Below, one piece after another: positions 36,138 to 45,369 of a stretch of 64,000 nt of DNA (position 1 is the stretch's first letter; every line of letters begins with the position of its first letter). Position numbers and translations under genes: made by a program. The DNA comes from Campylobacter fetus subsp. fetus (GTDB taxonomy: Bacteria > Campylobacterota > Campylobacteria > Campylobacterales > Campylobacteraceae). Below the pieces are notes generated by a model that worked only from the letters and a program-made list of their open reading frames with translations, made no database searches and had not been told where the DNA came from. Location of the stretch: positions 868,001-932,000 of the forward strand of contig NZ_LS483431.1 in NCBI RefSeq assembly GCF_900475935.1, in the 5' to 3' direction.

Positions 36138-37016
36138 ATAAAAATTTATCTCTTTTAGGAGACGTATTTAGCGTAGCTTTTCAGACTTTAAATTTATTTT
36201 TAGTATTTCTTGGAGCTATGCTAGAAACTCTTTTTGGGTCTCTTCCCAGGCTAGATCCTATCAACGGAGTCGCTATACTGCTACCTATAACATATATTTT
36301 TAGGTCTTCTGGTCGAATCGTCTCTTATTATGCTATGTGGGTTATACTATGGAGCTGAGTTCGGCGGTAGGATTTTAAGCATACCTTTAAACGTACTGGG
36401 GGACGCCGGAGCGGTATTTACGACTCTTGACGGGTATCGTATGGCAAAAAATGGTTTTGCGGATCCAGCTTTAGCTATATCTGGAATCGCATCTTTTATA
36501 AGTGGTAGCATAGCAGTGATAGGGCTTACTTTTTTTACCTCTATACTTTCTAGTATAGCTATACGTATAAAAAGCTTAACCGGAGTTATCATAGGGATTC
36601 TTATAGCTGTAGTCGGTGTAGATTCTACTACTGGAATATTAAGATTTACATTTAATGAGCCTGAGCTATGATACCTATATACTTCGGGTACCGTACTGGG
36701 TATTAGTTTATTAGCTCTTACTGGCGTATACTCTGCAAATGCCAGCTCATTTGCTCTTTTATTATCTATGATACTAGGTGTTTTTGGATATTTCTTAAGA
36801 GAACTTAACTTTTCTATGGCGACTACTATACTTGGATATGTATTATGCGGTATTATGGAAGATAGCTTAAGAAGAGCTTTTGCTATAAGCGGTGGAAAAA
36901 TAGATATATTTTTTAAAGGAGAGATAAACTTGGCTTTATGGCTGCTGGTCGCTATAGTTATATTTACCCCATTTACAGCTAAAATAATTTCTAAAAAATA
37001 TAAGTTAAAAAGGTAA
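36138..37016 (+). pseudogene. tctA: tctA permease pseudogene with internal deletion
   Basis: Three lesions are visible. The first piece (SLLGDVFSVAFQTLNLFLVFLG, then INGVAILLPITYIF) is in one frame; after a frameshift near 36305 the second piece continues (SSLIMLCGLYYGAEFGGRILS to ILRFTFNEPEL). A stop at 36669-36671 follows, and then the C-terminus appears in the same frame (LLALTGVYSANASSF, FGYFLRELNFSMATTILGYV, MEDSLRRAFAISGG). The expected 200 or so residues between PEL and the C-terminal part are missing: about 290 codons remain of roughly 500. The original start codon is not identifiable (ATA at 36134 in frame). Confidence 0.9.
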
Positions 37017-37026
37017 ATAAATGTAG

Positions 37027-37060
37027 ATCCAAAGCCCAGAAAAAGAGCTTTGGATTTTTA
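37027..37060. terminator. Terminator between tctA remnant and oorC
   Basis: ATCCAAAGC and GCTTTGGAT form a perfect 9-base stem with an 11-base loop, followed by TTTTTAAATTT on the plus strand. It is well formed for the plus-strand transcript. The converging oor operon ends 29 bases further right. Confidence 0.8.
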
Positions 37061-37088
37061 AATTTATTATTTATAAATTTAAAATATA

Positions 37089-37640
37089 TTAAAGACACTT
37101 TGAAGCGTAAGCCATACCGAGATCATACGCTTTATTATTTGCTTCTTTAACTTTATCGGGAACCGTGCTTAACATCTCTTTACGTACGATTTCTGCATCC
37201 ATAACGCCTGTAAATTTTACAGCAACACCTAAAGCAACGACGCTTTGAGTGATAACATTTCCGACTTCATCTTTAGCGATAGAAATAATAGGAATTTCAT
37301 ATATTTTCCAGCGTTTTTTATCTTCTTCACTAGGCTTTACTAAATTCGGTTCTACTACGATTATACCGCCCTCTTTCACACCACTTTTAAAAGTATCGTA
37401 ACTATTTTGCGCAGTAGCTAGCATAAACTGTATTTCGCCTTCATTTGCATAAGGATATCTTATCTCCTCATCACTAAGAATGATATCAACTTTTGTTGGA
37501 CCGCCACGCACTTGTGAAGTATAGGTAGAAGCTTTTACTCCATATCCGCCCGCTTCTATTTTCGCCGCTGAGAGAATCTCTCCAGCTAGTATAACACCTT
37601 GTCCGCCTACTCCGACAAATCTTAACTCTGCTGAACTCAT
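37089..37640 (-). CDS. oorC: 2-oxoglutarate:acceptor oxidoreductase, gamma subunit
   Basis: OorC is the gamma subunit of the four-subunit OorDABC enzyme, which replaces 2-oxoglutarate dehydrogenase and passes electrons to flavodoxin or ferredoxin. The 183-residue protein starts ELRFVGVGGQGVILAGEIL, the hallmark of the gamma domain, and has SQVRGGPTKVDIILSDEEIRYP. It is last in the operon and overlaps oorB by 4 bases. Confidence 0.95.
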   Translation of the reverse strand: MSSAELRFVGVGGQGVILAGEILSAAKIEAGGYGVKASTYTSQVRGGPTKVDIILSDEEIRYPYANEGEIQFMLATAQNSYDTFKSGVKEGGIIVVEPNLVKPSEEDKKRWKIYEIPIISIAKDEVGNVITQSVVALGVAVKFTGVMDAEIVRKEMLSTVPDKVKEANNKAYDLGMAYASKCL

Positions 37641-38482
37641 TTTATCTCCTCAAAGTTGATTTTTGTTTTGTTTTGAGCAGCTTCTATAACTTTTTCATAA
37701 GCTTTGCAGTACTCTATATGACTATCGTCTTTATGAAGTACGCCGGTTGGAAATTTGCCTAGTTTTTCTTCATCGCTTAGTGCGTCAAACTTAGTTTTAG
37801 AAACAGTTCTACCGTCTATCCAGTTTATAGTCTGAGTAGCTTCGCCCATCTTATTTTTTCTACCCAAATTTATATGGCAGTTTGAGAAAATATCAAAGAA
37901 GCTATAACCTTCATGTTTAAATCCTTCAACTAAAAGTTTTTCAATTCTTGATGGATTTATAACAGTTTCACGACCAACAAACGTAGCTCCGGCCGCGGTT
38001 GCAAGCTTTGCAGCGTCAAAATTCGGATCTATATTTCCCCATTGAGCAGTAACAGTCCAAAATCCTTGTGGAGTTGTAGGACTTGTTTGAGAGTTTGTAA
38101 GACCGTAGATAAAGTTATTTATTAATATATGGTTTATATCTATATTTCTTCTACATCCATGAATTGTATGGTTGCCACCTATCGCAAGTCCATCGCCATC
38201 ACCGGTTACAACGATTACATGCTTTTCTGGATTTGCTAGTTTTATACCTGTCGCATAAGCGATGGCGCGACCGTGAGTAGTATGAACCGTGTTGCAATTT
38301 ACATAGCTTGAAAATCTACCGGAGCAACCTATACCGCTTACTACGCATACATCATCCATATTCCAACCCATAGTGTCTATAGCTCTTATAACGCTTTTTA
38401 AAATTACACCGTCTCCACAACCCCAGCACCAAAGTGTTGGCATTTTATTTGTTCTTAAATAATTATCATAGTTAAAAGCCAT
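37637..38482 (-). CDS. oorB: 2-oxoglutarate:acceptor oxidoreductase, beta subunit
   Basis: The 281-residue subunit binds thiamine diphosphate and one [4Fe-4S] cluster. CWGCGDG (about residues 19-25) with a later cysteine supplies cluster ligands, and GDGDGLAIGGNHTIHGCRRNIDINHILINNFIYGLTNSQ is the ThDP/Mg-binding stretch. GIGCSGR is also conserved. It lies 1 base from oorA and overlaps oorC by 4 bases. Confidence 0.96.
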   Translation of the reverse strand: MAFNYDNYLRTNKMPTLWCWGCGDGVILKSVIRAIDTMGWNMDDVCVVSGIGCSGRFSSYVNCNTVHTTHGRAIAYATGIKLANPEKHVIVVTGDGDGLAIGGNHTIHGCRRNIDINHILINNFIYGLTNSQTSPTTPQGFWTVTAQWGNIDPNFDAAKLATAAGATFVGRETVINPSRIEKLLVEGFKHEGYSFFDIFSNCHINLGRKNKMGEATQTINWIDGRTVSKTKFDALSDEEKLGKFPTGVLHKDDSHIEYCKAYEKVIEAAQNKTKINFEEIK

Positions 38483-38483
38483 T

Positions 38484-39605
38484 TTAAAACTCCTTAACTT
38501 TATTTATAATTTCAGTTGGACTTATCGGACGTCCATTTGCTTTAAGGAGAGTTTTAAAATCATCTCTTAAGCTGCATCTTTGTATTTCACCTAAATATTG
38601 ACCCATGTTCAATTCTGCCACTAAAATCTTTTTAAATTTAGAACAAACTTCTTTTAGCTTCACTTCCGGGCTTGGCCATATAGTTATAGGTCTGAATATT
38701 CCGACTTTTACACCATCTTCTCTTAATTTATCGACAGCTTCCTTAGCAGCAAGACTTACGCTTCCATAACAAATAACACATATTTCTGCATCATCTAGCT
38801 TATATTCTTCATAATTTAATACTTCATCTAAGTGAGCATGTATCTTATTAAATAATCTTTTTATATTATAATCAACCATTTTTCCATCTTCGGTAGGAAA
38901 TCCAGTAGGTCCGTGATGAAGTCCGGTTATGTGATATCTATATCCTTTAAAAAATGAATTTAAAGTAGCAGGTTCATCAGCCGCAGCTTCATAAGGATTA
39001 TAATCTTTTGGATCACCTTTAAACTCGCGTCTAGGTTCTATTTTTAAATCTGCTATATCTGGAACATTAGCTTTACCTTGCATATGACCTATAGTTTCAT
39101 CAAGTAGCAAGAAAACAGGAGTGCTAAAACGATTAGCAAGATTAAAGGCTCTTACGGTTTCTGTATAAATTTCGCTTAAACTTCCAGGAGCTACTGCAAT
39201 AGAGCAATAATCGCCATGGCTAGGAGTTTTGGCTTGTAAAATATCTCCTTGAGCAACGCGAGTCGGAAGTCCGGTCGATGGCCCGCCACGCATAACATTT
39301 GCTATAACAAGCGGAACTTCAGCTATAAAGCCAAGACCAATTTGCTCGGATTTTAAAGAAATTCCAGGACCTGAGCTAGCAGTCATTGCTTTAGCACCAC
39401 TCATACTAGCACCAAGAGCTACGGAAACTCCGGCTATCTCATCTTCCATTTGTATAAATTTACCGCCTTTTTTAGGTAGTAAAACACTAAGTTCATGTGC
39501 AATTTCACTTGATGGAGTTATCGGATATCCGCCAAAAAAATTACAGCCACATTCCACAGCAGCACGCGCCGCAAGTGAATTTCCTGTCGTGATTAATTCT
39601 CTCAT
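38484..39605 (-). CDS. oorA: 2-oxoglutarate:acceptor oxidoreductase, alpha subunit
   Basis: The 373-residue subunit has the pyrimidine-binding domain: GNSLAARAAVECGCNFFGGYPITPSSEIAHEL at the N-terminus, SGAKAMTASSGPGISLKSEQIG near 75-95, and GGPSTGLPTRVAQGD. The domain II hinge and C-terminal domain follow, with LREDGVKVGIFRPITIWPSP. It starts 11 bases after oorD. Full length. Confidence 0.96.
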   Translation of the reverse strand: MRELITTGNSLAARAAVECGCNFFGGYPITPSSEIAHELSVLLPKKGGKFIQMEDEIAGVSVALGASMSGAKAMTASSGPGISLKSEQIGLGFIAEVPLVIANVMRGGPSTGLPTRVAQGDILQAKTPSHGDYCSIAVAPGSLSEIYTETVRAFNLANRFSTPVFLLLDETIGHMQGKANVPDIADLKIEPRREFKGDPKDYNPYEAAADEPATLNSFFKGYRYHITGLHHGPTGFPTEDGKMVDYNIKRLFNKIHAHLDEVLNYEEYKLDDAEICVICYGSVSLAAKEAVDKLREDGVKVGIFRPITIWPSPEVKLKEVCSKFKKILVAELNMGQYLGEIQRCSLRDDFKTLLKANGRPISPTEIINKVKEF

Positions 39606-39616
39606 TTTTGCTATCC

Positions 39617-39925
39617 TTATTTAAGTTTCCTAAAGTGATTTGCTTTAACAGCAACTGCTCTTTCTTTAGCTTCTGGGCTAATTTTTGCAAATTTAAAACC
39701 CTTTTCAGCCACATAGATAGCAAAGTCTGGACAATGGAGCTCACAATCTCTACATCCTATACAGGATTCTGGATGAACTACTTCTATCATCATTCCTTGT
39801 ACTGCATGAATATCTTCTTTCATGCCCAAAACTCCTGCCGGGCAGTAACTAACACAAATGTCGCAGGCTTTACACCTGCTTTCATCTACCCAAACAGCTA
39901 TACCGACTGGTTGTTCTATCATCAT
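39617..39925 (-). CDS. oorD: 2-oxoglutarate:acceptor oxidoreductase, ferredoxin-like delta subunit
   Basis: This 102-residue protein carries two [4Fe-4S] motifs, CKACDICVSYCPAG (about residues 18-31) and CIGCRDCELHCPDFAIYV (about 55-72), the usual delta-subunit arrangement. It starts with GGAG upstream, 9 bases after sucD, and precedes oorA. Confidence 0.95.
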   Translation of the reverse strand: MMIEQPVGIAVWVDESRCKACDICVSYCPAGVLGMKEDIHAVQGMMIEVVHPESCIGCRDCELHCPDFAIYVAEKGFKFAKISPEAKERAVAVKANHFRKLK

Positions 39926-39934
39926 ATTCTCCTA

Positions 39935-40807
39935 TTAGCCTATTAATTCTTTTATTTTTTTACCTATGTGTGCTGGGCTAGCTACTACATGAGCTCCCGC
40001 GGCACTTAAGGCTTTCATTTTTCCGGCTGCCGTTGAATCTTCTCCGCTTATAATAGCGCCTGCATGCCCCATTCTTTTGCCTTTTGGAGCGCTTTGACCT
40101 GCTATAAAAGCTACAACCGGTTTTTTCATATTTTTTATAATGTTGCAAGCTTCTATTTCTAAACTTCCACCGATTTCGCCTATCATAACAATAGCTTTTG
40201 TATCAGGGTCATTCTCAAACATAGGTAAAAGCTCACTATAAGTTAATCCTATAACGCTATCTCCGCCGATACCAACAGCAGTAGATATACCATAACCTTC
40301 ACTTAAAATTTGGTTTGCTCCTTCATAAGTAAGTGTTCCAGACTTTGATATAAGCCCTATATTTACATCTGCTCGCTTAAAAACCATAGCGGGCATTATA
40401 CCTAATTTTGCTTGATCAGCGCTTATAATTCCGGGGCAGTTTGGACCTATTAATTTCATACCTTTTTTATTTGCATAATTCTTAGCTTCTAGCATATCTC
40501 TAACTGGAGTATGCTCGGTTATAACTACTGCTAACTCTATACCAGCATCGGCGGCTTCTATTATACTAGCTGCAACAAACTTAGCAGGGACAAATATCAA
40601 ACTAACTGTTGCATTAGTTGATTTTACAGCCTCTACAACAGTATCGAATACAGGTTTTCCAAGATGTATCATACCACCTTTAAATGGAGTAACGCCACCA
40701 ACTATATTTGTGCCGTAAGCCAAACACTGCTCAGCATGAAAAGTAGCCTCTTTTCCTGTAAATCCTTGAACTATAACTTTTGTATTTTTATATACCAATA
40801 TACTCAT
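39935..40807 (-). CDS. sucD: Succinyl-CoA synthetase, alpha subunit
   Basis: This 290-residue ADP-forming subunit begins [50 protein letters not shown] is the CoA-binding region and the phosphorylated histidine is in [11 protein letters not shown] near residue 246. With SucC it converts succinyl-CoA to succinate with ATP formation, directly after the Oor reaction. It starts 9 bases after sucC. Confidence 0.97.
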   Translation of the reverse strand: MSILVYKNTKVIVQGFTGKEATFHAEQCLAYGTNIVGGVTPFKGGMIHLGKPVFDTVVEAVKSTNATVSLIFVPAKFVAASIIEAADAGIELAVVITEHTPVRDMLEAKNYANKKGMKLIGPNCPGIISADQAKLGIMPAMVFKRADVNIGLISKSGTLTYEGANQILSEGYGISTAVGIGGDSVIGLTYSELLPMFENDPDTKAIVMIGEIGGSLEIEACNIIKNMKKPVVAFIAGQSAPKGKRMGHAGAIISGEDSTAAGKMKALSAAGAHVVASPAHIGKKIKELIG

Positions 40808-40816
40808 ACTATCCCC

Positions 40817-41974
40817 TTACTTGTTTGCTAATTCAACAGACATCTTAGCACCACTTTCTAGATCAGGTGCAGAGATGATATTTGTTATATTTGCTTGTTT
40901 TAATATCTCCGCAGCTTCTTTTGCATTTGTTCCATCTAGTCTTACTATGACAGGTACTTCTACTTTGGTTAATTTTGTAGCCTCTAAAATACCATTTGCA
41001 ATGCGGTCGCATCTTACTATTCCACCAAATATATTTACAAATATAGATTTTACATTTTTATCTCTCAAGATAATTTCAAAAGCTTTTGCTACGGTTTGCG
41101 GATTAGCACCGCCACCCACGTCAAGGAAATTAGCTGGTTTTCCGCCTACGCCGTTGATAGTGTCCATAGTACCCATAGCTAGTCCGGCACCATTTACCAT
41201 GCAGCCGATATTTCCATCTAGCTTTACATAGCTTAGACCATAGGTTTTTGCCTCAAGTTCACTAGGCTCTTCTTCATCGATATCACGCATATTTGCTATT
41301 TTTTCTTGTCTAAATAGAGCTGAATCATCAAAGCCCATTTTTGCGTCAAGAGGTATTAAATCATTTTCTTTTGTTAAAACTAGAGGATTAATCTCTACTA
41401 AATTTGAATCAGTTTGCCAGTAAAGTCTATATAATTTAGATAAAAGCACATGAAGCTTAACACTCAAATCTTTATCTAAATTTAAAAAATCAGCAATAGC
41501 TAAAGAGTGGAAGTCTCTAAGCCCTATTTGAGGATCTATTCTTATAGTGATTATTTTATCATGATCTACTTCTTCTATATTCATACCGCCATCAGCTGAT
41601 GCTATCACAGCTATACACTCGTTTATACGATCAAAGGTTAGACTTAGATAATACTCTTTGTCTATATTTGTTCCTTTTTCTATATATAGTTTTTTAACAA
41701 GTTTTCCCTCTGGTCCGGTCTGTTTAGTAACTAAAGTCATTCCTAAAATTTTACTCGCATACTCTTTTACTTCATCTAAGCTTTTTGCGATTTTTACACC
41801 ACCACCTAGACCGCGACCTCCAGCGTGTATCTGAGCCTTCACAGCCCAAACAGAACCGCCGAGTTTTTTAGCCGCATTTAGTGCATCGTCTACACTAACT
41901 ACCATAATGCCATCAGCGACGTTTATGCCAAAATCTCTTAAAAGCTCTTTGGCTTGAAACTCATGGATATTCAT
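40817..41974 (-). CDS. sucC: Succinyl-CoA synthetase, beta subunit
   Basis: The 385-residue subunit starts MNIHEFQAKELLRDFGINV, with the ATP-grasp region VKAQIHAGGRGLGGGVKIAKS near residues 45-65, EINPLVLTKENDLIPLDAKMGFDD and NFLDVGGGANPQTVAKAFEII, followed by NIFGGIVRCDRIANGI. Normal length. The gap of 94 bases to mdh may hold an internal promoter. Confidence 0.97.
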   Translation of the reverse strand: MNIHEFQAKELLRDFGINVADGIMVVSVDDALNAAKKLGGSVWAVKAQIHAGGRGLGGGVKIAKSLDEVKEYASKILGMTLVTKQTGPEGKLVKKLYIEKGTNIDKEYYLSLTFDRINECIAVIASADGGMNIEEVDHDKIITIRIDPQIGLRDFHSLAIADFLNLDKDLSVKLHVLLSKLYRLYWQTDSNLVEINPLVLTKENDLIPLDAKMGFDDSALFRQEKIANMRDIDEEEPSELEAKTYGLSYVKLDGNIGCMVNGAGLAMGTMDTINGVGGKPANFLDVGGGANPQTVAKAFEIILRDKNVKSIFVNIFGGIVRCDRIANGILEATKLTKVEVPVIVRLDGTNAKEAAEILKQANITNIISAPDLESGAKMSVELANK

Positions 41975-42068
41975 AGAACTCCTTTAACTTTAAATTTGTG
42001 TAAATTTAACTTAAAAAAGTTGATAAAAAAGACCTACTAAATAACTAAATTTACATTTTTATTTAATA

Positions 42069-43007
42069 TTAATTTTTATTGTCACTGAAATAAATTTTAT
42101 TTATGACCAATATAAATTCAGATATACTTTTATCCATAATTTTACTCTCTTCATTAGTTAAATTTAGATCAAAAATTTTTTGTACGCCGTTTTTGTTTAA
42201 TTTAACCAGTCTTCCAGTCGGTATCAAATTTTCATCCAAAACCGAGCAACTAAGAGTTTCATCGTTGTCGTTTTGGATACATTCGCACATCTTAACAACT
42301 CCAGCCGCAGGTGCGTAGAATGCTGAAGTTCCCATTAGTTTAACTATATTTGAACCGCCGTTTTTTGTATTGAGTTTAATATCTTCAAAATATTTTTTAA
42401 ACTCATCTTTGCATATTGATTGATTTTTAAATTTTATACTAGATTCAAGGCATATCATACTATTATTATGCATTCCAACACACTTACCAAAGCATTGTGC
42501 AACGTTTAAACCGAGTTTTTGCGACATATAATATCTAAAACGTGCACTATCTAACTCACCTGCCATTCCAATTACTTTATGGCGAGCAAATCCGCTTTCT
42601 TTAAAAGCAACATAAACCATGATATCAAGGGGATTAGTGACTACTATTATAATGGATTTAGGTGCAAATTTAGATACCATTTTTGAGCTATGAGATACTA
42701 TTTTTGCGTTCATCATAGCTAAATCATCTCTGCTTTGTCCATCTTTTCTAGCAAATCCGGCTGTGATAACAACAATATCAAAATCTTTTAAAAGTTCATA
42801 ATTATCACCACCAAAAATATCTATGTCTAAATTTAAAACAGCTGCCATCTGAGCCAAATCCATAGCTTTTGCAATTGCTAAATTTTTATTTATATCTATA
42901 AGTGTTACTTTTTTACACACTTTACGAGATATGAGCAAGCTTGCGCAGCTTGCTCCTACATTTCCAGCACCTATAATTGCTATTTTCAACTCATTTTCCA
43001 ATTGCAT
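42069..43007 (-). CDS. mdh: Malate dehydrogenase (LDH/MDH superfamily)
   Basis: This 312-residue NAD-dependent dehydrogenase has the Rossmann motif IIGAGNVGASCASLL (about residues 10-24), ITAGFARKDGQSRDDL with the substrate-specificity arginine loop, VTNPLDIMVYVA, and GMAGELDSARFRYYM. The usual catalytic GEHGD histidine region is present as CVGMHNNSM, a less typical form. Position between icd and sucC supports malate dehydrogenase over lactate dehydrogenase. Overlaps icd by 17 bases. Confidence 0.9.
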   Translation of the reverse strand: MQLENELKIAIIGAGNVGASCASLLISRKVCKKVTLIDINKNLAIAKAMDLAQMAAVLNLDIDIFGGDNYELLKDFDIVVITAGFARKDGQSRDDLAMMNAKIVSHSSKMVSKFAPKSIIIVVTNPLDIMVYVAFKESGFARHKVIGMAGELDSARFRYYMSQKLGLNVAQCFGKCVGMHNNSMICLESSIKFKNQSICKDEFKKYFEDIKLNTKNGGSNIVKLMGTSAFYAPAAGVVKMCECIQNDNDETLSCSVLDENLIPTGRLVKLNKNGVQKIFDLNLTNEESKIMDKSISEFILVINKIYFSDNKN

Positions 43008-45183
43008 TATTAAAATTTTTACTTGGGCGCATAATATCTGAAGCTAATTTATCATCAAATTTATAATAACCGCCAACATCTACTTTATGACCTTGAGAAC
43101 CGTTTAATTCGTTTATTATCACATTTTTATTTTCATTTAACGCGTTTGCTATGTTAATAAACTTATCTTTTAGTTCACTTTTTGATAACTCGTCCGCCCA
43201 ATATAATGAAAGATAAAAGTGACTTCCTCGATTATCGTTTTCACCTACATTTTTGCGAGGAGAATTATCATTTTTAAGATAACTTACGATAGCTTTATCA
43301 AGAGTATCGGCTAGAATTTTTGCCTCTTTTTTACCGCTTATGTTTGAAAGATGCTCTAGGCTTGCTCCAAGAGCCAAAAATTCACCCAAACTATCCCATC
43401 TAAGATGATTTTCTTCTATAAGTTGTCCGGCAATTTTTGGCGCACTTCCGCCGGCGCCGGTTTCAAAGAGTCCACCTCCGTTTAGTAAAGGCACGATAGA
43501 TAGCATTTTCGCACTAGTTCCTAGCTCAAGTATAGGGAAAAGATCGGTCAAATAATCTCTTAGTACATTTCCTGTCACGCTTATGGCATCTTTTCCGCTT
43601 CTAATTATAGATATACTTCTTTTTATAGCTTTTGTCGGCTCGGCTATACTTATATCTAAATTTGAAATATCATATTTTTTTAGCTCATCTGTTACGATTT
43701 GTATCATATTTGCATCGTGGGCACGGTTTTTATCTAACCAAAATATCGCCGGAGCATTGGTAGCTTTAGCTCTGCTTACGGCTAGCTTTATCCAGTCTTT
43801 TATAGCTTCGTCTTTAGCTTGCATAGCTCTAAATATATCACCATTTTCTACTTCAAATTCCATTTTTTCACCAGAATCCGAGCTAAGTATAAATTTGCCG
43901 CTCTCAGAAGCTATAAATGTTTTGTCGTGACTACCATACTCTTCTGCTTTTTTTGCCATAAGACCTACGTTTGAAACACTTCCTATAATTGCCGGATTTA
44001 ATGCTCCGTTTACTTTTAAATCATCGATAGTTGCTTCATATATAGTAGCGTAAGTTCTATCTGGAATGACTGCTAAAGTATCTCTTGTTTTTCCCTCTTT
44101 ATCCCACATTTTACCGCTATTTCTTATCATAGCAGGCATTGAAGCATCTATGATTACATCGCTTGGCACATGCAAATTTGTAATACCTTTATCACTATCT
44201 ACCATAGCTAAATCTGGATTTTTTTGAATTATCTCTTGAAATTTAGAAAGTATTTTATCTTTTATAGGAAGATTTTCTATTTTACTAAATAAATCCTTTA
44301 AACCGTTATTTGCTATGATTCCGGCACTCTTGAGTTCACTTTCAAATTCACTGAAAATTTCTTCAAAAAATACCTTAACAAAATGACCAAAAATAACCGG
44401 ATCGCTTACTTTCATCATAGTAGCTTTTAAGTGCACAGAGTATAAAAGTGAGCTATCTTTAGCATCTTGCATCGTACTATTTATGAACTCGTCAAGCTTT
44501 TTAACGCTCATAAATGTAGCGCTTATGATATCACCTTTACCTGCTTTTATACCGCTTTTTAATAGTTTTGTTTCTCCAAACTTATTTTGAAATTCTATTT
44601 TAAATTCACAACTATTTTTAGCTATTATAGACTTTTCATTGCCGTAAAAATCGCCGTCTTGCATATAAGCAACGCGAGTTTTTATACTAGAATCCCAAGC
44701 CCCGTTTTTATGAGGAAACTCTTTTGCGTATGCTTTTACAGCTCCGGCACACCTTCTATCTGAATTTCCCTCTCTAAGAACCGGATTTACGGCACTTCCT
44801 AAAACTCTTGCATATCTTGCTTTTATGCTCTCTTCTTTATCGTTTGTAGGATTTTCTATGTAATTTGGCACGGCATAACCTTTACTTTGAAGCTCAGCTA
44901 TAGCAGCATTTAGTTGTGGAAGAGAGGCCGATATATTTGGAAGTTTTATAATGTTTGCAGATTTCTCTTTTGTCATTTCTCCAAGAATCTCAAGATAATT
45001 CGGTACTTTTTGATCATCGTTTAAATATTCGCTGAAATTTGCCAAAATCCTTCCCGATAAAGATATATCAACTGTTTGTATATCGATATTTGCTCTATTT
45101 AAAAACTCTTTAATCACCGGAAAAAGTGAAAACGTAGCAAGCGCGGGGGCTTCATCTGTGTAAGTGTAGATTATATCAGCCAT
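42991..45183 (-). CDS. icd: Isocitrate dehydrogenase, NADP-dependent, monomeric type
   Basis: The 730-residue length identifies the monomeric IDH-II family rather than the dimeric 400-residue enzyme. It opens with DIIYTYTDEAPALATFSLFPVIKEF and contains NSDRRCAGAVKAYAKEFPHK, PAIFWLDKNRAHDANMIQIV, and GLFETGAGGSAPKIAGQL with the coenzyme-binding loop. It makes 2-oxoglutarate for the Oor enzyme encoded downstream. It is first of the eight-gene operon icd-mdh-sucC-sucD-oorD-oorA-oorB-oorC. Confidence 0.97.
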   Translation of the reverse strand: MADIIYTYTDEAPALATFSLFPVIKEFLNRANIDIQTVDISLSGRILANFSEYLNDDQKVPNYLEILGEMTKEKSANIIKLPNISASLPQLNAAIAELQSKGYAVPNYIENPTNDKEESIKARYARVLGSAVNPVLREGNSDRRCAGAVKAYAKEFPHKNGAWDSSIKTRVAYMQDGDFYGNEKSIIAKNSCEFKIEFQNKFGETKLLKSGIKAGKGDIISATFMSVKKLDEFINSTMQDAKDSSLLYSVHLKATMMKVSDPVIFGHFVKVFFEEIFSEFESELKSAGIIANNGLKDLFSKIENLPIKDKILSKFQEIIQKNPDLAMVDSDKGITNLHVPSDVIIDASMPAMIRNSGKMWDKEGKTRDTLAVIPDRTYATIYEATIDDLKVNGALNPAIIGSVSNVGLMAKKAEEYGSHDKTFIASESGKFILSSDSGEKMEFEVENGDIFRAMQAKDEAIKDWIKLAVSRAKATNAPAIFWLDKNRAHDANMIQIVTDELKKYDISNLDISIAEPTKAIKRSISIIRSGKDAISVTGNVLRDYLTDLFPILELGTSAKMLSIVPLLNGGGLFETGAGGSAPKIAGQLIEENHLRWDSLGEFLALGASLEHLSNISGKKEAKILADTLDKAIVSYLKNDNSPRKNVGENDNRGSHFYLSLYWADELSKSELKDKFINIANALNENKNVIINELNGSQGHKVDVGGYYKFDDKLASDIMRPSKNFNNAIGK

Positions 45184-45369
45184 TTTTATCCTTTATAATA
45201 TAAATTTTTACAATTTTATCAAATATTTGGTTAATTTTTCTATCTTTTGGCTCATTTATTTTTTGAATTTATAAAAAATTAAGAAATTCGATATAATCAT
45301 AACCAAATTTAAATTTAAGTATAAACTAACATATAATTTTAAATAAAAATAAGCTAATATTTTTAAATT

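Noticed and set aside
36396-36412. G5 tracts (also near 50406 and 60836) as further contingency loci
   Set aside because: Runs of five are too short for frequent slippage, and the 50406 and 60836 runs cause no frame break; the nearby breaks in tctA are located elsewhere.
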